Positions 1-7,996 are shown, counted from the stretch's first letter. The stretch: DNA of 33,802 bases from Lachnospiraceae bacterium (GCA_021202075.1 JAJQDT010000008.1:1-33802), one strand, 5' to 3'. Made by a program: numbers and translations. The notes: a model not told the origin generated them from the sequence alone.

Positions 1-30
1 TAAATCCAATCGAAAAATCAAATGACAATA

Positions 31-68
31 AACAAAAGCCCCATCCCTCAATAGTTGAGAGGTGGGGC
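31..68 (-). terminator. Rho-independent terminator of the recombinase gene
   Basis: A 14-bp nearly perfect stem (38-51 with 55-68, three-base loop) is followed on the minus strand by a T-rich run (31-37). It lies just past the stop codon of the serine recombinase and would end that transcript. Confidence 0.85.
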
Positions 69-75
69 AAACTAT

Positions 76-1728
76 TTACACGGCAATCTCCGGGATTTCC
101 CCGACAAAGTTATAAACGATCCTGACTTCCTGCACCTTCTGGCCGTCCACCTTCTTAATCTCGCCAATCAGAATCTTGCTGATAAGCCGGTTCAATACCG
201 CCTCGTCCAGTTCCTCAATGGCGGCATAGCGCCGGATTTCCTTGATAAAGGTACGGACTTCGCTTTCCTGTGCGTCCGCCCGGCTCTGCATCACCGCCAG
301 ATCGTGCAGGCGCTTCTGGTTGGCTCCCTGTTCCTGTTCCAGCGTCGCCGTCAGCTTCATAAACCGCTGCTCGGTCAGGACGCCTTTGGCCTTATCCGTG
401 TACAGGCTTAAAAACATCCCGTCAATTTCCTGATTCCGGGCTTCCAACCGTTTCCGTTCCTTCTCCGTCTGGGAAGCGTCCACCAGATACCGGCGCTCCA
501 TCCGGCTGCTGAGCCGCTGGTAGAACGCATCGGCGTCCTTCATGGCCTGCGCCGCCAGTTCCTGTATATCCTTCAGCACCAGATTATATAAATCCCTTGC
601 TTCAATCTTGTGGCTGGTACAGGCGTTCTTACCCAGCCGGTTGTAGGTCTGGCAGATATAGTATGCCTTGTCAATCGGCTCCCGCATCTCGCCGGTGAAA
701 CGGTTCTTCCCGGTTCTGCCGACTTTTTCATACCGCACCTGCATAGACTTCCCGCAGGTGGCGCAATAGACAAGCCCGTGAAACAGGTTATAGAAGGGGC
801 AGGCGTTGCCTTTCATAATGGTGGGCCTGCGGTCAATGATTTCCTGCACCTGTTCCCATTCCTCCGGTGTCACAATCGCTTCGTGGCAGCCCTCAATGAC
901 CTCCCATTCCTCACGGGGGATAATGTCATAAGTGTTGGAGCGGATGCCTTTCTGATGTGTCCGGCAGACAAGATGTGCACCCTTATAAAAGGGATTCCGC
1001 AGGATATGGCTGATCCTCGCACTTCCCCATGAATAGTAATTCACGTCACATTCTGTATGGCTTTTTACTCTGGTAATAGGGATTTTATCATCCATGAGCT
1101 GCTTTGCAATCCGCATACAGCCCCAGCCATCCAGCGCCATATCATAGATTTTTCGGATAACCGGCGCTGTCTCCGGGTCAAGGATGAGATGCCCTTTGTC
1201 CTCCGGGTCACGCATCAGGCCAAGAGGCGGCTGTCCGCCGCAGAACTTTCCCTGCCGGGAACGGGTCATGCGTCCTGCCAGCACCTTTTTGGAAATATCC
1301 CGGCTGTACATGTCGTTCAGGATATTCTTAAAGGGCGTGATGTCCATTTCCTGACGGGTCAGGCTGTCCACGCCGTCTGTGATGGCGATATAGCGCACAT
1401 TGTGTTTTGGGAAAAAGATTTCGATATAGCTGCCAGCTTCGATATAATTCCTGCCGAGCCTCGATAGGTCTTTCGTGATGACACAGCCGATTTTCCCCGC
1501 CTCAATGTCAGCGATCATGCGCTGGAACGAGGGGCGGTTGAAATTGCGGCCCGTATAGCCGTCATCCACATAATACTCATACTGGAACATCCCATGCTTT
1601 TCTGCAAAGTCCCGGAGCATGAGTTTCTGGTTGCTGATGCTCATGCTCTCATTGTCGCCGCCGTCATCCAGAGAGATACGGCAGTAGAGAGCGGTGATTT
1701 TCTCGTAGACTTGTTTTTTCCTGCTCAT
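76..1728 (-). CDS. Large serine recombinase (TnpX-like integrase of the mobilizable element)
   Basis: A 550-aa large serine recombinase that would integrate and excise the element by 2-bp staggered cleavage through a phosphoserine intermediate. Visible: an N-terminal resolvase domain (about 10-160) with the YCRIS motif placing the catalytic serine at residue 19, and the conserved KDLSRLGRNY segment near 86-95; a Recombinase domain (about 165-290); a zinc-ribbon with Cys322, Cys325, Cys359 and Cys370; and a charged, probably coiled-coil region (about 410-510). Length and order match complete TnpX/Tn4451-type recombinases, so it looks intact. The ATG has a good ribosome site (AAGGAG, six bases upstream). 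It is last in the element's minus-strand order, and a strong terminator follows. The family is certain; the att sites cannot be read from the sequence alone. Confidence 0.95.
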   Translation of the reverse strand: MSRKKQVYEKITALYCRISLDDGGDNESMSISNQKLMLRDFAEKHGMFQYEYYVDDGYTGRNFNRPSFQRMIADIEAGKIGCVITKDLSRLGRNYIEAGSYIEIFFPKHNVRYIAITDGVDSLTRQEMDITPFKNILNDMYSRDISKKVLAGRMTRSRQGKFCGGQPPLGLMRDPEDKGHLILDPETAPVIRKIYDMALDGWGCMRIAKQLMDDKIPITRVKSHTECDVNYYSWGSARISHILRNPFYKGAHLVCRTHQKGIRSNTYDIIPREEWEVIEGCHEAIVTPEEWEQVQEIIDRRPTIMKGNACPFYNLFHGLVYCATCGKSMQVRYEKVGRTGKNRFTGEMREPIDKAYYICQTYNRLGKNACTSHKIEARDLYNLVLKDIQELAAQAMKDADAFYQRLSSRMERRYLVDASQTEKERKRLEARNQEIDGMFLSLYTDKAKGVLTEQRFMKLTATLEQEQGANQKRLHDLAVMQSRADAQESEVRTFIKEIRRYAAIEELDEAVLNRLISKILIGEIKKVDGQKVQEVRIVYNFVGEIPEIAV

Positions 1729-1762
1729 AGCGTTCTCCTTCTATGAACAGGGACACGATACC

Positions 1763-1793
1763 ATTATAGTACCATGCCCCTGTCCCTGAATCA
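1763..1793 (-). promoter_or_regulatory. Probable recombinase promoter with inverted-repeat operator
   Basis: On the minus strand a perfect TATAAT (1768-1763) lies about 35 bases upstream of the recombinase ATG. The -35 is weak. The -10 sits inside a perfect 8-bp inverted repeat, CAGGGACA at 1748-1755 and TGTCCCTG at 1781-1788, which looks like a binding site for a repressor or for the recombinase itself. The -10 is seen; the function is inferred. Confidence 0.45.
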
Positions 1794-1800
1794 ACCGTTT

Positions 1801-1968
1801 TTACGCCGCTTTTTCTGCCACTTCCCGCTGCTGACGCCATTCCTCGAAGTGTTCACAGGTCTGACGCTCGATCAGCTGCTCAAAGGCTTCCCGCATGGAC
1901 TTCTCCCCGGAGAACTCCCGCACTACCACAAAACGGACTTTATTCTTCTGATTTTTGCTTTTTTCCAT
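1801..1968 (-). CDS. TnpW-like small transposon-encoded protein
   Basis: A 55-aa ORF, MEKSKNQKNKVRF to EVAEKAA, lying between the VapE and recombinase genes, the position in which small TnpW-type proteins are found in Tn4451-like elements. It is highly charged, with a short beta-like start (VRFVVVREFSGEKS) followed by a helical segment (MREAFEQLIERQ...FEEWRQQ). No membrane segment or catalytic motif is visible. Similarity to the TnpW family is from memory of its pattern (short strand, then a helix with conserved small and acidic residues) and is only moderate. The function of TnpW is not established. The ATG is preceded by GGAGGTAGCCT-type sequence, which supports translation. Confidence 0.65.
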   Translation of the reverse strand: MEKSKNQKNKVRFVVVREFSGEKSMREAFEQLIERQTCEHFEEWRQQREVAEKAA

Positions 1969-2003
1969 AGGCTACCTCCATAGAAAGGCAGGCCGGGCGG
2001 CAG

Positions 2004-2332
2004 TTCCGGCAACGAAGTCCGGCAACGAACCTCTGAAAACCTGTAAACTACCGTCTGGCCCGCAAATCTTACTTTGTGAATTTTCTTGAAAAATCTCGTT
2101 GCTTTCGTTGCCGGAGATAAAGATAATGATAAAAATATCCCTTATTTACAGGCTTTTCCCGTATCCAGACAGGGAAAAACCCGGCAACGAACCCGGCAAC
2201 CAAGCGGCAACCATCCCGGCAACAGACCGCTATTTTCAGGCGATCCACTCCTTTGGAAGCTCCAACTGGCGGCATTCTTCCTCGCTCAGTTCCACAAATC
2301 CATCTTCGTTGCCGGGCAGTTCGTTGCCGGAA
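2004..2332. repeat. 11-bp iteron array (CCGGCAACGAA), candidate replication origin
   Basis: Nine copies of CCGGCAACGAA or close variants: direct at 2006-2016 and 2019-2029; inverted at 2104-2114; direct at 2181-2191, 2193-2203 (GCAACCAA), 2204-2214 (degenerate) and 2216-2226 (degenerate end); inverted at 2305-2315 and 2320-2330. Neighbouring copies in the runs are 11-15 bp apart. The last two lie inside the VapE coding end. Between the clusters is an A/T-rich stretch (about 2075-2155). Iterons flanking an A/T-rich patch beside a helicase gene is the known layout of satellite-island origins; origin function here is inferred. Confidence 0.6.
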
Positions 2333-3642
2333 ACATCCCGTTCCCAGCCCTTCTGCCTGCCGTATCCGGCGAACATTCTCGGATTAGAGAACGGCTTCCA
2401 GCCCGTCACCACCGTATTCATGATCTCGTTGATATTATGAAGCTGCCACCGCTTCGGCTCGTCATAGGTGTGGCCCAGCGCTTCCTTAAAAAGCTGTTTG
2501 GAGCAGACCATGCTGCCGGTGTAGTGTTCCAGAAAGCCCTGTATCTGCCCGGCCTCGGTGTCCTCCGGCATGAAATTCTTTTGCACCTCCACCAGCTGGC
2601 GCTGGATAGACTTGCTGAACTTCATGGAATAGCGGCCGCTGCGGTAAATCGTCATGGCCTCCGCCCAGACCTGCAACAGATAGGCTCTGGAAGCGTCCTC
2701 GTCCTCCAAAATGTGAACTTCCGCATTCTCCGGGTAAATCATGATAGGAAGGAACCTCCGGTTCCCGGCCCGGTCAAGAGGAAGGAAGTCCAGCGTGTTA
2801 GACGAACCGCCGAACACGCACTGCCGCAGCCGGTCTTTGGGCTGGGCCTCGTAGGGTGTGCGATAGGTTTCCTTCTGGCGGCTGATGAACGAGCGGATTT
2901 CCTCAATGCTTTTGGCGCTGCTGGTGGCCAGCATTTCCGACATCTCAATGATCCAATGGCCTTGCAGCTTCAAAAACACCCGGTCATCATCCAGCTTTTT
3001 CAGGTCATCGGAGAACCACTCATCCCGGATCGCCAGCAGCCGGAAGAAGCTGGACTTTCCAGCCCCCTGTCCGCCCACCAGACAGAGCATTTCCTCATAT
3101 TTGCAGCCGGGAGAAAACACCCGCCGGATAGCCCCAAGCAGGAAGTGTTTTAACATTTCCTCCACATAGTCGCTTTCGTCTGCACCTAAGAAATGATGGA
3201 GACAGGAGCGGATGCGGGGCGTCCCGTCCCAGACAAGACCGTTCAGTACGTCCTGTATGGGATGGTAGCAGTTTTCATTCGCCACGATGGACAGGGCCGC
3301 CGTCATTTTCTTCTCGCTGGTCAGGCCGTAGGTCTGCTCAAAATAGAGAAGCAGATACTTCACGTCCGTATCCGTCAGGGCGCTTGTATTCCTGCGCCAG
3401 CCCAAATCCCGCACAATGTCCACCCGGTCAGTCAGGAGATTTAGCCGGATAGCGTCCCGCAGCAGCGGGTCATGGCAGAATACTGTCCGGCAGTTGCCGA
3501 TGGTGTTGGCGGGCTGGCCTTTTTCCGTGATGGAAAGGCTTTCCCGCACCTCGTCAACGCTCTGCTCCGGCGCTAAGGCTGCGGCTGCGCTCATGACGGC
3601 CTGCCGGGTGGCTGGCTCTAAACTCTGATACTCGCTGCTCAA
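2236..3642 (-). CDS. VapE-family replicative helicase/ATPase
   Basis: A 468-aa protein of the virulence-associated E (VapE, PF05272) family, P-loop ATPases used as replication helicases by satellites, plasmids and phages. Walker A is GGQGAGKS at about 190-197, and a Walker-B-like hydrophobic strand (HWIIEMSEM) is at about 229-237. The C-terminal 100 residues look like a DNA-binding tail. The best start is TTG at 3642, preceded by AGGTGAGGAAGA; this makes the gene overlap the end of the upstream primase gene by 89 bases in another frame, so coupled translation is likely. A later ATG at 3594 is possible. With the CHC2 protein it forms a primase-helicase pair. Its last codons contain two of the iterons described at 2004-2332, which places a likely origin at the 3' end of the gene. 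Confidence 0.9.
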   Translation of the reverse strand: MSSEYQSLEPATRQAVMSAAAALAPEQSVDEVRESLSITEKGQPANTIGNCRTVFCHDPLLRDAIRLNLLTDRVDIVRDLGWRRNTSALTDTDVKYLLLYFEQTYGLTSEKKMTAALSIVANENCYHPIQDVLNGLVWDGTPRIRSCLHHFLGADESDYVEEMLKHFLLGAIRRVFSPGCKYEEMLCLVGGQGAGKSSFFRLLAIRDEWFSDDLKKLDDDRVFLKLQGHWIIEMSEMLATSSAKSIEEIRSFISRQKETYRTPYEAQPKDRLRQCVFGGSSNTLDFLPLDRAGNRRFLPIMIYPENAEVHILEDEDASRAYLLQVWAEAMTIYRSGRYSMKFSKSIQRQLVEVQKNFMPEDTEAGQIQGFLEHYTGSMVCSKQLFKEALGHTYDEPKRWQLHNINEIMNTVVTGWKPFSNPRMFAGYGRQKGWERDVSGNELPGNEDGFVELSEEECRQLELPKEWIA

Positions 3643-4192
3643 TCTTCCTCACCTCTTTTCCATGTTGGACGACAACGGATGCCCGTTCTTCCATGCTGCC
3701 GGACAGGAGAATATCCAGCAGATACTCCGTGTACGATTTCTTTTGCAGGGCCTCCACGAACAGCGGATTCCATGCTTCATCCGGGTTCTGCGGGGCGTAT
3801 TCCTGCTCCCAGTGTTCCAGCAGATGCAGGTAATCGCACAATACCCGGAAACATTTCTGCTCCGCCTGCCGGTAGCGCAGTTCCTCGCTGATTTTTCGCT
3901 TGACCGGCCTCCTGCGGGGCGGGTCATGGCCTTTGGCGTCATAGCTGACAGAAAAATCCTCCGCCAGTTTCAACGCCGCCTCCTTACTGCTCAGACCAAA
4001 CAGACGGGCGGTAAAATCAATCACATCCCCGTCCGCCTGACAGCCGAAACAGTGAAACCGGCGGTCAACCTTCATGCTGGGATGCTTGTCATCGTGGAAG
4101 GGACAGCAGGCCATCCCGTTCCTGCCGACCTGCACCCCGTAAGATTCCGCAGCCTGCCTTGTGGGGACAGCCTGCTTTACCGCTTCAAACAC
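3554..4192 (-). CDS. CHC2 zinc-finger primase-type protein
   Basis: About 212 aa if started at GTG 4192. The N-terminal half is a CHC2 zinc finger as in DnaG primases: CCPFHDDKHPS, then RFHCFGCQADGDVIDF, supplying the Cys/His zinc ligands. No Toprim catalytic core is visible, so it is a primase accessory module working with the VapE helicase. The reading frame stays open up to an ATG at 4255, but that start would place a rho-independent terminator (4220-4251) inside the coding region. GGAGGTGAG at 4211-4203 lies directly upstream of the GTG, and homologues usually begin at the N-V-F-E-A-V-K segment seen here. The start is therefore probably 4192; 4207 and 4255 are alternatives. Confidence 0.85.
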   Translation of the reverse strand: MFEAVKQAVPTRQAAESYGVQVGRNGMACCPFHDDKHPSMKVDRRFHCFGCQADGDVIDFTARLFGLSSKEAALKLAEDFSVSYDAKGHDPPRRRPVKRKISEELRYRQAEQKCFRVLCDYLHLLEHWEQEYAPQNPDEAWNPLFVEALQKKSYTEYLLDILLSGSMEERASVVVQHGKEVRKIEQRVSEFRASHPAGRHERSRSLSAGAER

Positions 4193-4219
4193 ATTCGATT
4201 TTCTCACCTCCAGACAGAG

Positions 4220-4251
4220 AAAAAGGCACCTGAATCCTGAAATCAGGCGCC
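4220..4251 (-). terminator. Rho-independent terminator between relaxase and primase genes
   Basis: A 9-bp stem (GGCGCCTGA with TCAGGTGCC on the minus strand, one G-T pair; plus-strand arms 4225-4233 and 4243-4251) is followed by TTTTT. It begins one base after the relaxase stop codon. It should uncouple the relaxase transcript from the replication genes downstream. Confidence 0.8.
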
Positions 4252-5496
4252 TCATAACTCCATATCCTGTTTCTTTGTAGAGGCAATCCGCCCCTCACGT
4301 TCCCAACGCTCCCGGTTCTCCCGGGCAGTGTTGATTTTTGCCTTTGCCAGTTTATCCATAATGGATTCTTTGGCTTTCTTCTTGATCTGCTCCTTCCCGG
4401 CCTGCTTGACCTCTGGCTGCATCAAGGCCGTCTGCACTGTTTTCAGAATCTTACCGGCGGATTGCAGTAACCTCTCCCGCACCCTTCCGAGGATTGTGTT
4501 TGCTAAACGCACCACTTCCGGGGAATTTTTTGCCTTTGGCGATGTCACATTCTTCCGGTAATCCTCGATCACTTTCAAATCTTCAAGCTGGGTCTGCTCC
4601 CGTACTTTGTCGGTCACCACCTCCACCGCCTTGTCATAGGCCACATCGGAAACATCATCTAACAGCGTCTCCACATCCTCAATTTTGAGCGTCAGTTCTT
4701 CCAGCTTCTGCTCCTGCGCCGCAAGCCGCTCCTTCTGCTTCATCAGGATATAATCCTGCTTTTCCAGATAGTCCCGCCCGCCGTAGGACGGCTCCTGATC
4801 CAGATGCAGACCATGCCTGCGGCAGATGTCAAAAAGCAGTGTCCGGCAGATGGCATCAAAGGTCTGCTTGCGGTTATTGTTCCGGCCTTTGGGCTTGTCC
4901 GGTTTTGGGAGAGGGACGCCAAGTTCTTCCAGCGCCTTCTCCTGTTGGGGACACAGTTCCCCGTAGCGGTTCTCGCAGTCAAAGACGTGCCGCTCATGAA
5001 TGTGGGGCGTGGCTTCGTCCAGATGAAGCGCCCAATCAATGATATGGACATGGGAACCGAAGCGGCGGTCAAATTCCTCTTGAAATTCTGTGACAATCTG
5101 AAACAGCACTTCCGGCGGGACGGATTGCTCCATCGTGCCGATCTGGTAGAGCGTTTCTTCCGGACAGGTCTTGTTATTTTTCAGCAAGTCCTCCACAGTA
5201 CGGTTGCGTTCCGTGTGGCGTGTTTTCTCATTGCGGGCGTTCTGGGCCTCCACATGGCCGCCGTAATGCTCGTAGTAGAACATCCGCTCAATTTCCTCAA
5301 AGCTGAAATCCGGCTGCTCCGGGTTCTCCCGGAACTCATGGGTGGTAAAGCCCCGGTAGCAGTCCCAGTAGATATTTTGTCTGGCCCGGTCAGCGTCAAT
5401 GTGTTCGCTGTTCTCCACATCGAACCGGCGGTCATTGTGACGGGGATTGTAAGTGCCATGCTTGCCGGAGCGCCCATTGTGTCGTGTCAGTTTCAA
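4252..5496 (-). CDS. MobA/MobL-family relaxase
   Basis: A 414-aa relaxase that would nick the element at oriT and lead the strand into a recipient. The histidine triad is clear: HLDEATPHIH at about 158-167 (His158, His165, His167), diagnostic of MobA/MobL (PF03389). An N-terminal tyrosine expected to make the covalent DNA link lies among several in the first 80 residues and cannot be singled out. Residues about 240-310 are a charged coiled coil, and the C-terminus is very basic. The best start is TTG at 5496, with AGGAGG eight bases upstream; the frame runs open to 5556, but no better signal is there. No type IV secretion genes are in this element, so it must borrow a conjugation machine, consistent with its nesting in an ICE. 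Confidence 0.9.
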   Translation of the reverse strand: MKLTRHNGRSGKHGTYNPRHNDRRFDVENSEHIDADRARQNIYWDCYRGFTTHEFRENPEQPDFSFEEIERMFYYEHYGGHVEAQNARNEKTRHTERNRTVEDLLKNNKTCPEETLYQIGTMEQSVPPEVLFQIVTEFQEEFDRRFGSHVHIIDWALHLDEATPHIHERHVFDCENRYGELCPQQEKALEELGVPLPKPDKPKGRNNNRKQTFDAICRTLLFDICRRHGLHLDQEPSYGGRDYLEKQDYILMKQKERLAAQEQKLEELTLKIEDVETLLDDVSDVAYDKAVEVVTDKVREQTQLEDLKVIEDYRKNVTSPKAKNSPEVVRLANTILGRVRERLLQSAGKILKTVQTALMQPEVKQAGKEQIKKKAKESIMDKLAKAKINTARENRERWEREGRIASTKKQDMEL

Positions 5497-5957
5497 ACAG
5501 TTTTCCTCCTTCCTGCGAAGATGTTCCGGGGCCGGGGGAGGGCGGCGAAGCCGCAAATCCTGCGAAAGTCTGCGTCAGGTAATACCCAGTACAAGTTGAC
5601 GCAGGCATCAACTTTCCCTGGGCCGAGGTTTTCCACCTCTGGACACCGGAGTAAAGGCTCGCCGCCTCTACACACCGCACAGGCGCTGCCGCCCTGTACC
5701 CGCCCAATGGGCGTTGCCCCTTGACCCCAGCAGTGCGTTGCCGCCCCTGCACCCCGGCACAAAGGGCTGGCTGCCCTCTGTACTCCCGCACCGGCGAAGC
5801 TGACTTCCACCGCAGGAGCGGTTTCCGCCAGTTTCACCGGCTCCGTATCCGCACATTTGCGCCCATAGGCGGGAAGTGGATACGGAGTACGCCTGCGCGG
5901 ATTGCCGATCAAAACACCGGGTGCAGACCCGGCATTTTTTCCGTAAACGCCCCGATT
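5497..5957. other. Intergenic region upstream of the relaxase, with oriT candidate
   Basis: 461 bases without a convincing gene. A GC-rich reading frame crosses it on the minus strand but has no family resemblance and a composition typical of chance frames. The region holds the inverted repeat reported at 5570-5604, a small GCGGC/GCCGC hairpin near 5541-5553, and several GC-rich short repeats. It is the usual place for an origin of transfer. Confidence 0.5.
5570..5604. other. Candidate origin of transfer (oriT)
   Basis: A perfect 8-bp inverted repeat, CTGCGTCA (5570-5577) and TGACGCAG (5597-5604), with a 19-base spacer, lies 74 bases upstream of the relaxase start. Inverted repeats next to a nic site are standard for MobA-type oriTs. 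The nic position itself cannot be assigned. Confidence 0.5.
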
Positions 5958-6263
5958 TCAGGCGATTTTTTCTTCCACCCCCACCACCTGAAAGCCATGC
6001 TCCTTTGCGTACTCCCTTGCGGCGGCTTTCCGTTCCTCGCTGTACGGCGGCACCAGCCGGATCGACAACCGGGACTTGTCCAGCACATAGGTCACGCTAC
6101 CCTCCGGTGTGCTGCGTTCCAACCGGCACAGAAGCGGATACTTCCGACTGAACTCCGCCAGCCTGCGCTTTAAGCTGGCGTTGAATGTGTAGATGCTGGC
6201 AAGGTTCTCCGCCTCATTCCAGTTGATAATGGTTTCCTTCTCATACTTAGACAGCTTCCTCAT
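5958..6263 (-). CDS. Conserved hypothetical protein of the mobilizable element (101 aa)
   Basis: Begins MRKLSKYEKETI with AGGAGG six bases upstream of ATG 6263, which decides the start; the frame is open five codons further but lacks a signal. The protein is soluble and mixed alpha/beta, basic in the middle (LKRRLAEFSRKYP) and acidic at the end (VVGVEEKIA). There is no membrane segment, signal peptide or cysteine motif. I do not recognise a named family, although proteins of this appearance recur in Firmicutes mobilizable elements. Its start overlaps the end of the next upstream gene by 17 bases, so the two are translated from one mRNA. Confidence 0.75.
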   Translation of the reverse strand: MRKLSKYEKETIINWNEAENLASIYTFNASLKRRLAEFSRKYPLLCRLERSTPEGSVTYVLDKSRLSIRLVPPYSEERKAAAREYAKEHGFQVVGVEEKIA

Positions 6264-6540
6264 ACAAATCCTCCTCATAATCAGTATAAGATTTCAGCAC
6301 ACGCAGGCTGCGCTTGAGACGGCGGTACTCGTCCATCTCCATCCGCAGATGGTGGTAAAATGCCTCGTACCAGCTTTCGTCCACCTCCGTCTCCACCTTC
6401 CGGGCCAGCCCCAGCATCCGGCGTTTGGCTTCCGGGTCAACGGTCAGGGCCGTCAGCCATTTCAACCGTGTCACCGTGTTGTGGTGGCTGGGGCAGCCAT
6501 AAGCGTAGAGAATCTTCTTTTCTTTCATACTCAGTGTCAT
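6247..6540 (-). CDS. Conserved hypothetical protein of the mobilizable element (97 aa)
   Basis: Starts MTLSMKEKKILYAYG at ATG 6540, with GGAGG eight bases upstream. Likely all-helical and strongly charged; an HHNTVTRLKWL segment near residues 19-29 could be a small helix-turn-helix, and the tail is acidic (YTDYEEDLYEEAV). Not recognised. It is first in a two-gene overlapping unit leading toward the relaxase, so a relaxosome or regulatory role is possible but unproven. Confidence 0.72.
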   Translation of the reverse strand: MTLSMKEKKILYAYGCPSHHNTVTRLKWLTALTVDPEAKRRMLGLARKVETEVDESWYEAFYHHLRMEMDEYRRLKRSLRVLKSYTDYEEDLYEEAV

Positions 6541-6900
6541 AATGATTTCCTCCATTTCTTTGCTGCGGAGCCATGCGCCCCGCGTGATAAACTTGTTTCT
6601 GTCCGCCGGTCTGCCTGCAAGCCGCTCCTGCCCGGAATATTTCCCGGCGTATCGGCCTCTTTGGTGCGCTCGATTTCTGCCCTGGCGTCACTTCCCCGGA
6701 GGCCATACCCCTTGCAGCCGGTCATTCGATTTTCAAGGTTCTGTGCCTGTCTGCAAGAACCAGTTTACCGAAAAAAGAGGCCCTTTCCCGTATATCCAAA
6801 ACGTCGGAAAAACGCTCGAAATCCGCATATTTCCACGCTTATGGAATCGTGCTATAATGAATATAATCACTGAAAAAACAATGACGAGAGGGGGCTTTGG
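6541..6900. other. Divergent intergenic region between the accessory genes and the regulator
   Basis: 360 bases with no supported gene. It contains an imperfect hairpin (GGTTCT and AGAACC around 6739-6762) and, at its right end, the promoter and short palindrome of the plus-strand regulator. Starts face away from each other, so it likely holds promoters in both directions. Confidence 0.5.
6831..6858 (+). promoter_or_regulatory. Regulator promoter -10 with TTCCA/TGGAA operator
   Basis: A perfect TATAAT at 6853-6858 is preceded by a short inverted repeat TTCCA-N6-TGGAA (6831-6846) where a -35 box would be. The overlap of palindrome and promoter suggests autoregulation by the downstream XRE protein. 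No good -35 consensus is present. Confidence 0.5.
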
Positions 6901-7749
6901 ATGTACGCAAAGCTGACAATCCCGGAGCGGCTCAAAGACCTGCGTGTGGTGGACAAGCACCTGACGCTGGAACAACTTGCCGAGCAGACCGGCCTGTCCA
7001 AATCTGCGCTGGGAAAGTATGAAACCGATGACTACAAAGACATCAGCCCGTTTGCCATTGCGACACTGGCGGATTTTTACGGCGTGTCCACTGACTATCT
7101 GATGGGGCTGACGGAAAATAAAAATCACCCAAATACAGAACTTCAATCTCTGCATCTGAGTGATGATATGGTGGAACTTTTACGCAGCGGCAAAATCAAC
7201 AACCGGCTTCTCTGCGAACTGGCTACCCACCCGAACTTCCGGCGGCTGATGGTGGACATGGAAATCTGCATCGATCAGATCGCCAATATGCGGGTGGAAC
7301 AGATGAATCTGGTGATGGAAGCCACCCGGCAAAGTATCCTCAGCAAATATTCGCCCGGAGAAGATGATCTCTATGTGAGGACGCTGGAACTGGGACAGGT
7401 ACAGGAAAGCGATTTTTACAGCCATGTCATGCACGATGACCTGGACAGCATCGTCCGGGACATCCGGGAAGCGCATCGTAAGGACAAGACTACTGCCGAC
7501 CCGCAGCCCACGCTGGATGATGTGAAGGGAAAATTTGAACAGGCCATCCAACAGGGCAGCGATATAGAAATGATGATCCATGAGTTCTGCGATAAGTTAC
7601 AGATCCCCTTTGAGAAGATTTCATCGGAGGACTTCTCAGCGTTCCTGCGGATACTGAGCCTGTCCAAGATGCTCAAAAATCCCAACAATATGAGGGGAAA
7701 GGCCAGCCCCATCCCGCCCAACCGTAAGGCCAGACGCAATCGGAAATAA
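6901..7749 (+). CDS. XRE-family helix-turn-helix regulator of the mobilizable element
   Basis: A 282-aa protein with a Cro/CI-type helix-turn-helix at about 8-65 (LTLEQLAEQTGLSKSALGKYE, then FAIATLADFYGVSTDYLMG). The remaining 210 residues are helical and acidic, without a peptidase (LexA-like) motif, and probably serve for dimerisation or signal sensing. It is the only convincing plus-strand gene in the window and faces against the mobilization genes. ATG 6901 has GAGAGGGGG six bases upstream and a promoter with a palindrome about 45 bases before it. It probably controls excision and mobilization genes. The stop lies beside a hairpin that serves as terminator for the opposing operon. Confidence 0.9.
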   Translation: MYAKLTIPERLKDLRVVDKHLTLEQLAEQTGLSKSALGKYETDDYKDISPFAIATLADFYGVSTDYLMGLTENKNHPNTELQSLHLSDDMVELLRSGKINNRLLCELATHPNFRRLMVDMEICIDQIANMRVEQMNLVMEATRQSILSKYSPGEDDLYVRTLELGQVQESDFYSHVMHDDLDSIVRDIREAHRKDKTTADPQPTLDDVKGKFEQAIQQGSDIEMMIHEFCDKLQIPFEKISSEDFSAFLRILSLSKMLKNPNNMRGKASPIPPNRKARRNRK

Positions 7750-7787
7750 AAAGAGCCGCCTACCGGATAGTTTCCAGTAAGTGGCTC
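7745..7787 (-). terminator. Terminator of the TnpV unit
   Basis: An imperfect hairpin (GAGCC at 7753-7757 pairing with GGCTC at 7783-7787, with further pairing inside and regularly spaced mismatches) is followed on the minus strand by TTTTTATTT. The plus-strand side lacks a T-run, so it mainly serves the converging minus-strand genes. Confidence 0.65.
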
Positions 7788-7801
7788 AAAAGATGATGTT
7801 G

Positions 7802-7996
7802 TTACTTCATGGGACTTGTAGTTTTGATATACGGAAAATATATTTCCATAACGGAATCTGTGACACCGCTTTTATAAACCTTGCGGATGTCCGTAACCGT
7901 TCCCGCCGGAGCGTGCTTCAGGTAGTCAAGCAATTCTTCCCGGCTATTGGCAAAATGGCAATACTGACCTTTCGTGCGTTCAATGCGGTATCTCAT
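7802..7996 (-). CDS. Small conserved protein downstream of TnpV (64 aa)
   Basis: MRYRIERTKGQYCHFANSRE onward; ATG 7996 is preceded by AGGAGGCGCT. Predicted as a small alpha/beta protein with a tyrosine- and basic-rich start. No motif or membrane segment. Its start is eight bases after the TnpV stop, so they share an mRNA, and a terminator follows its stop. Not recognised; the pairing with TnpV is the only clue. Confidence 0.7.
   Translation of the reverse strand: MRYRIERTKGQYCHFANSREELLDYLKHAPAGTVTDIRKVYKSGVTDSVMEIYFPYIKTTSPMK

Noticed and set aside
2086..3153. A 355-codon open frame on the plus strand
   Set aside because: It is antisense to the VapE gene, has no family pattern and no ribosome site; GC-rich coding DNA often leaves such frames open.
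4804..5724. A 306-codon open frame on the plus strand
   Set aside because: Antisense to the relaxase gene, which has clear catalytic motifs; the plus-strand translation shows none.
5493..5912. A 139-codon minus-strand frame upstream of the relaxase
   Set aside because: Cys/Gly/Arg-rich chance composition and no ribosome site; it crosses the oriT candidate.
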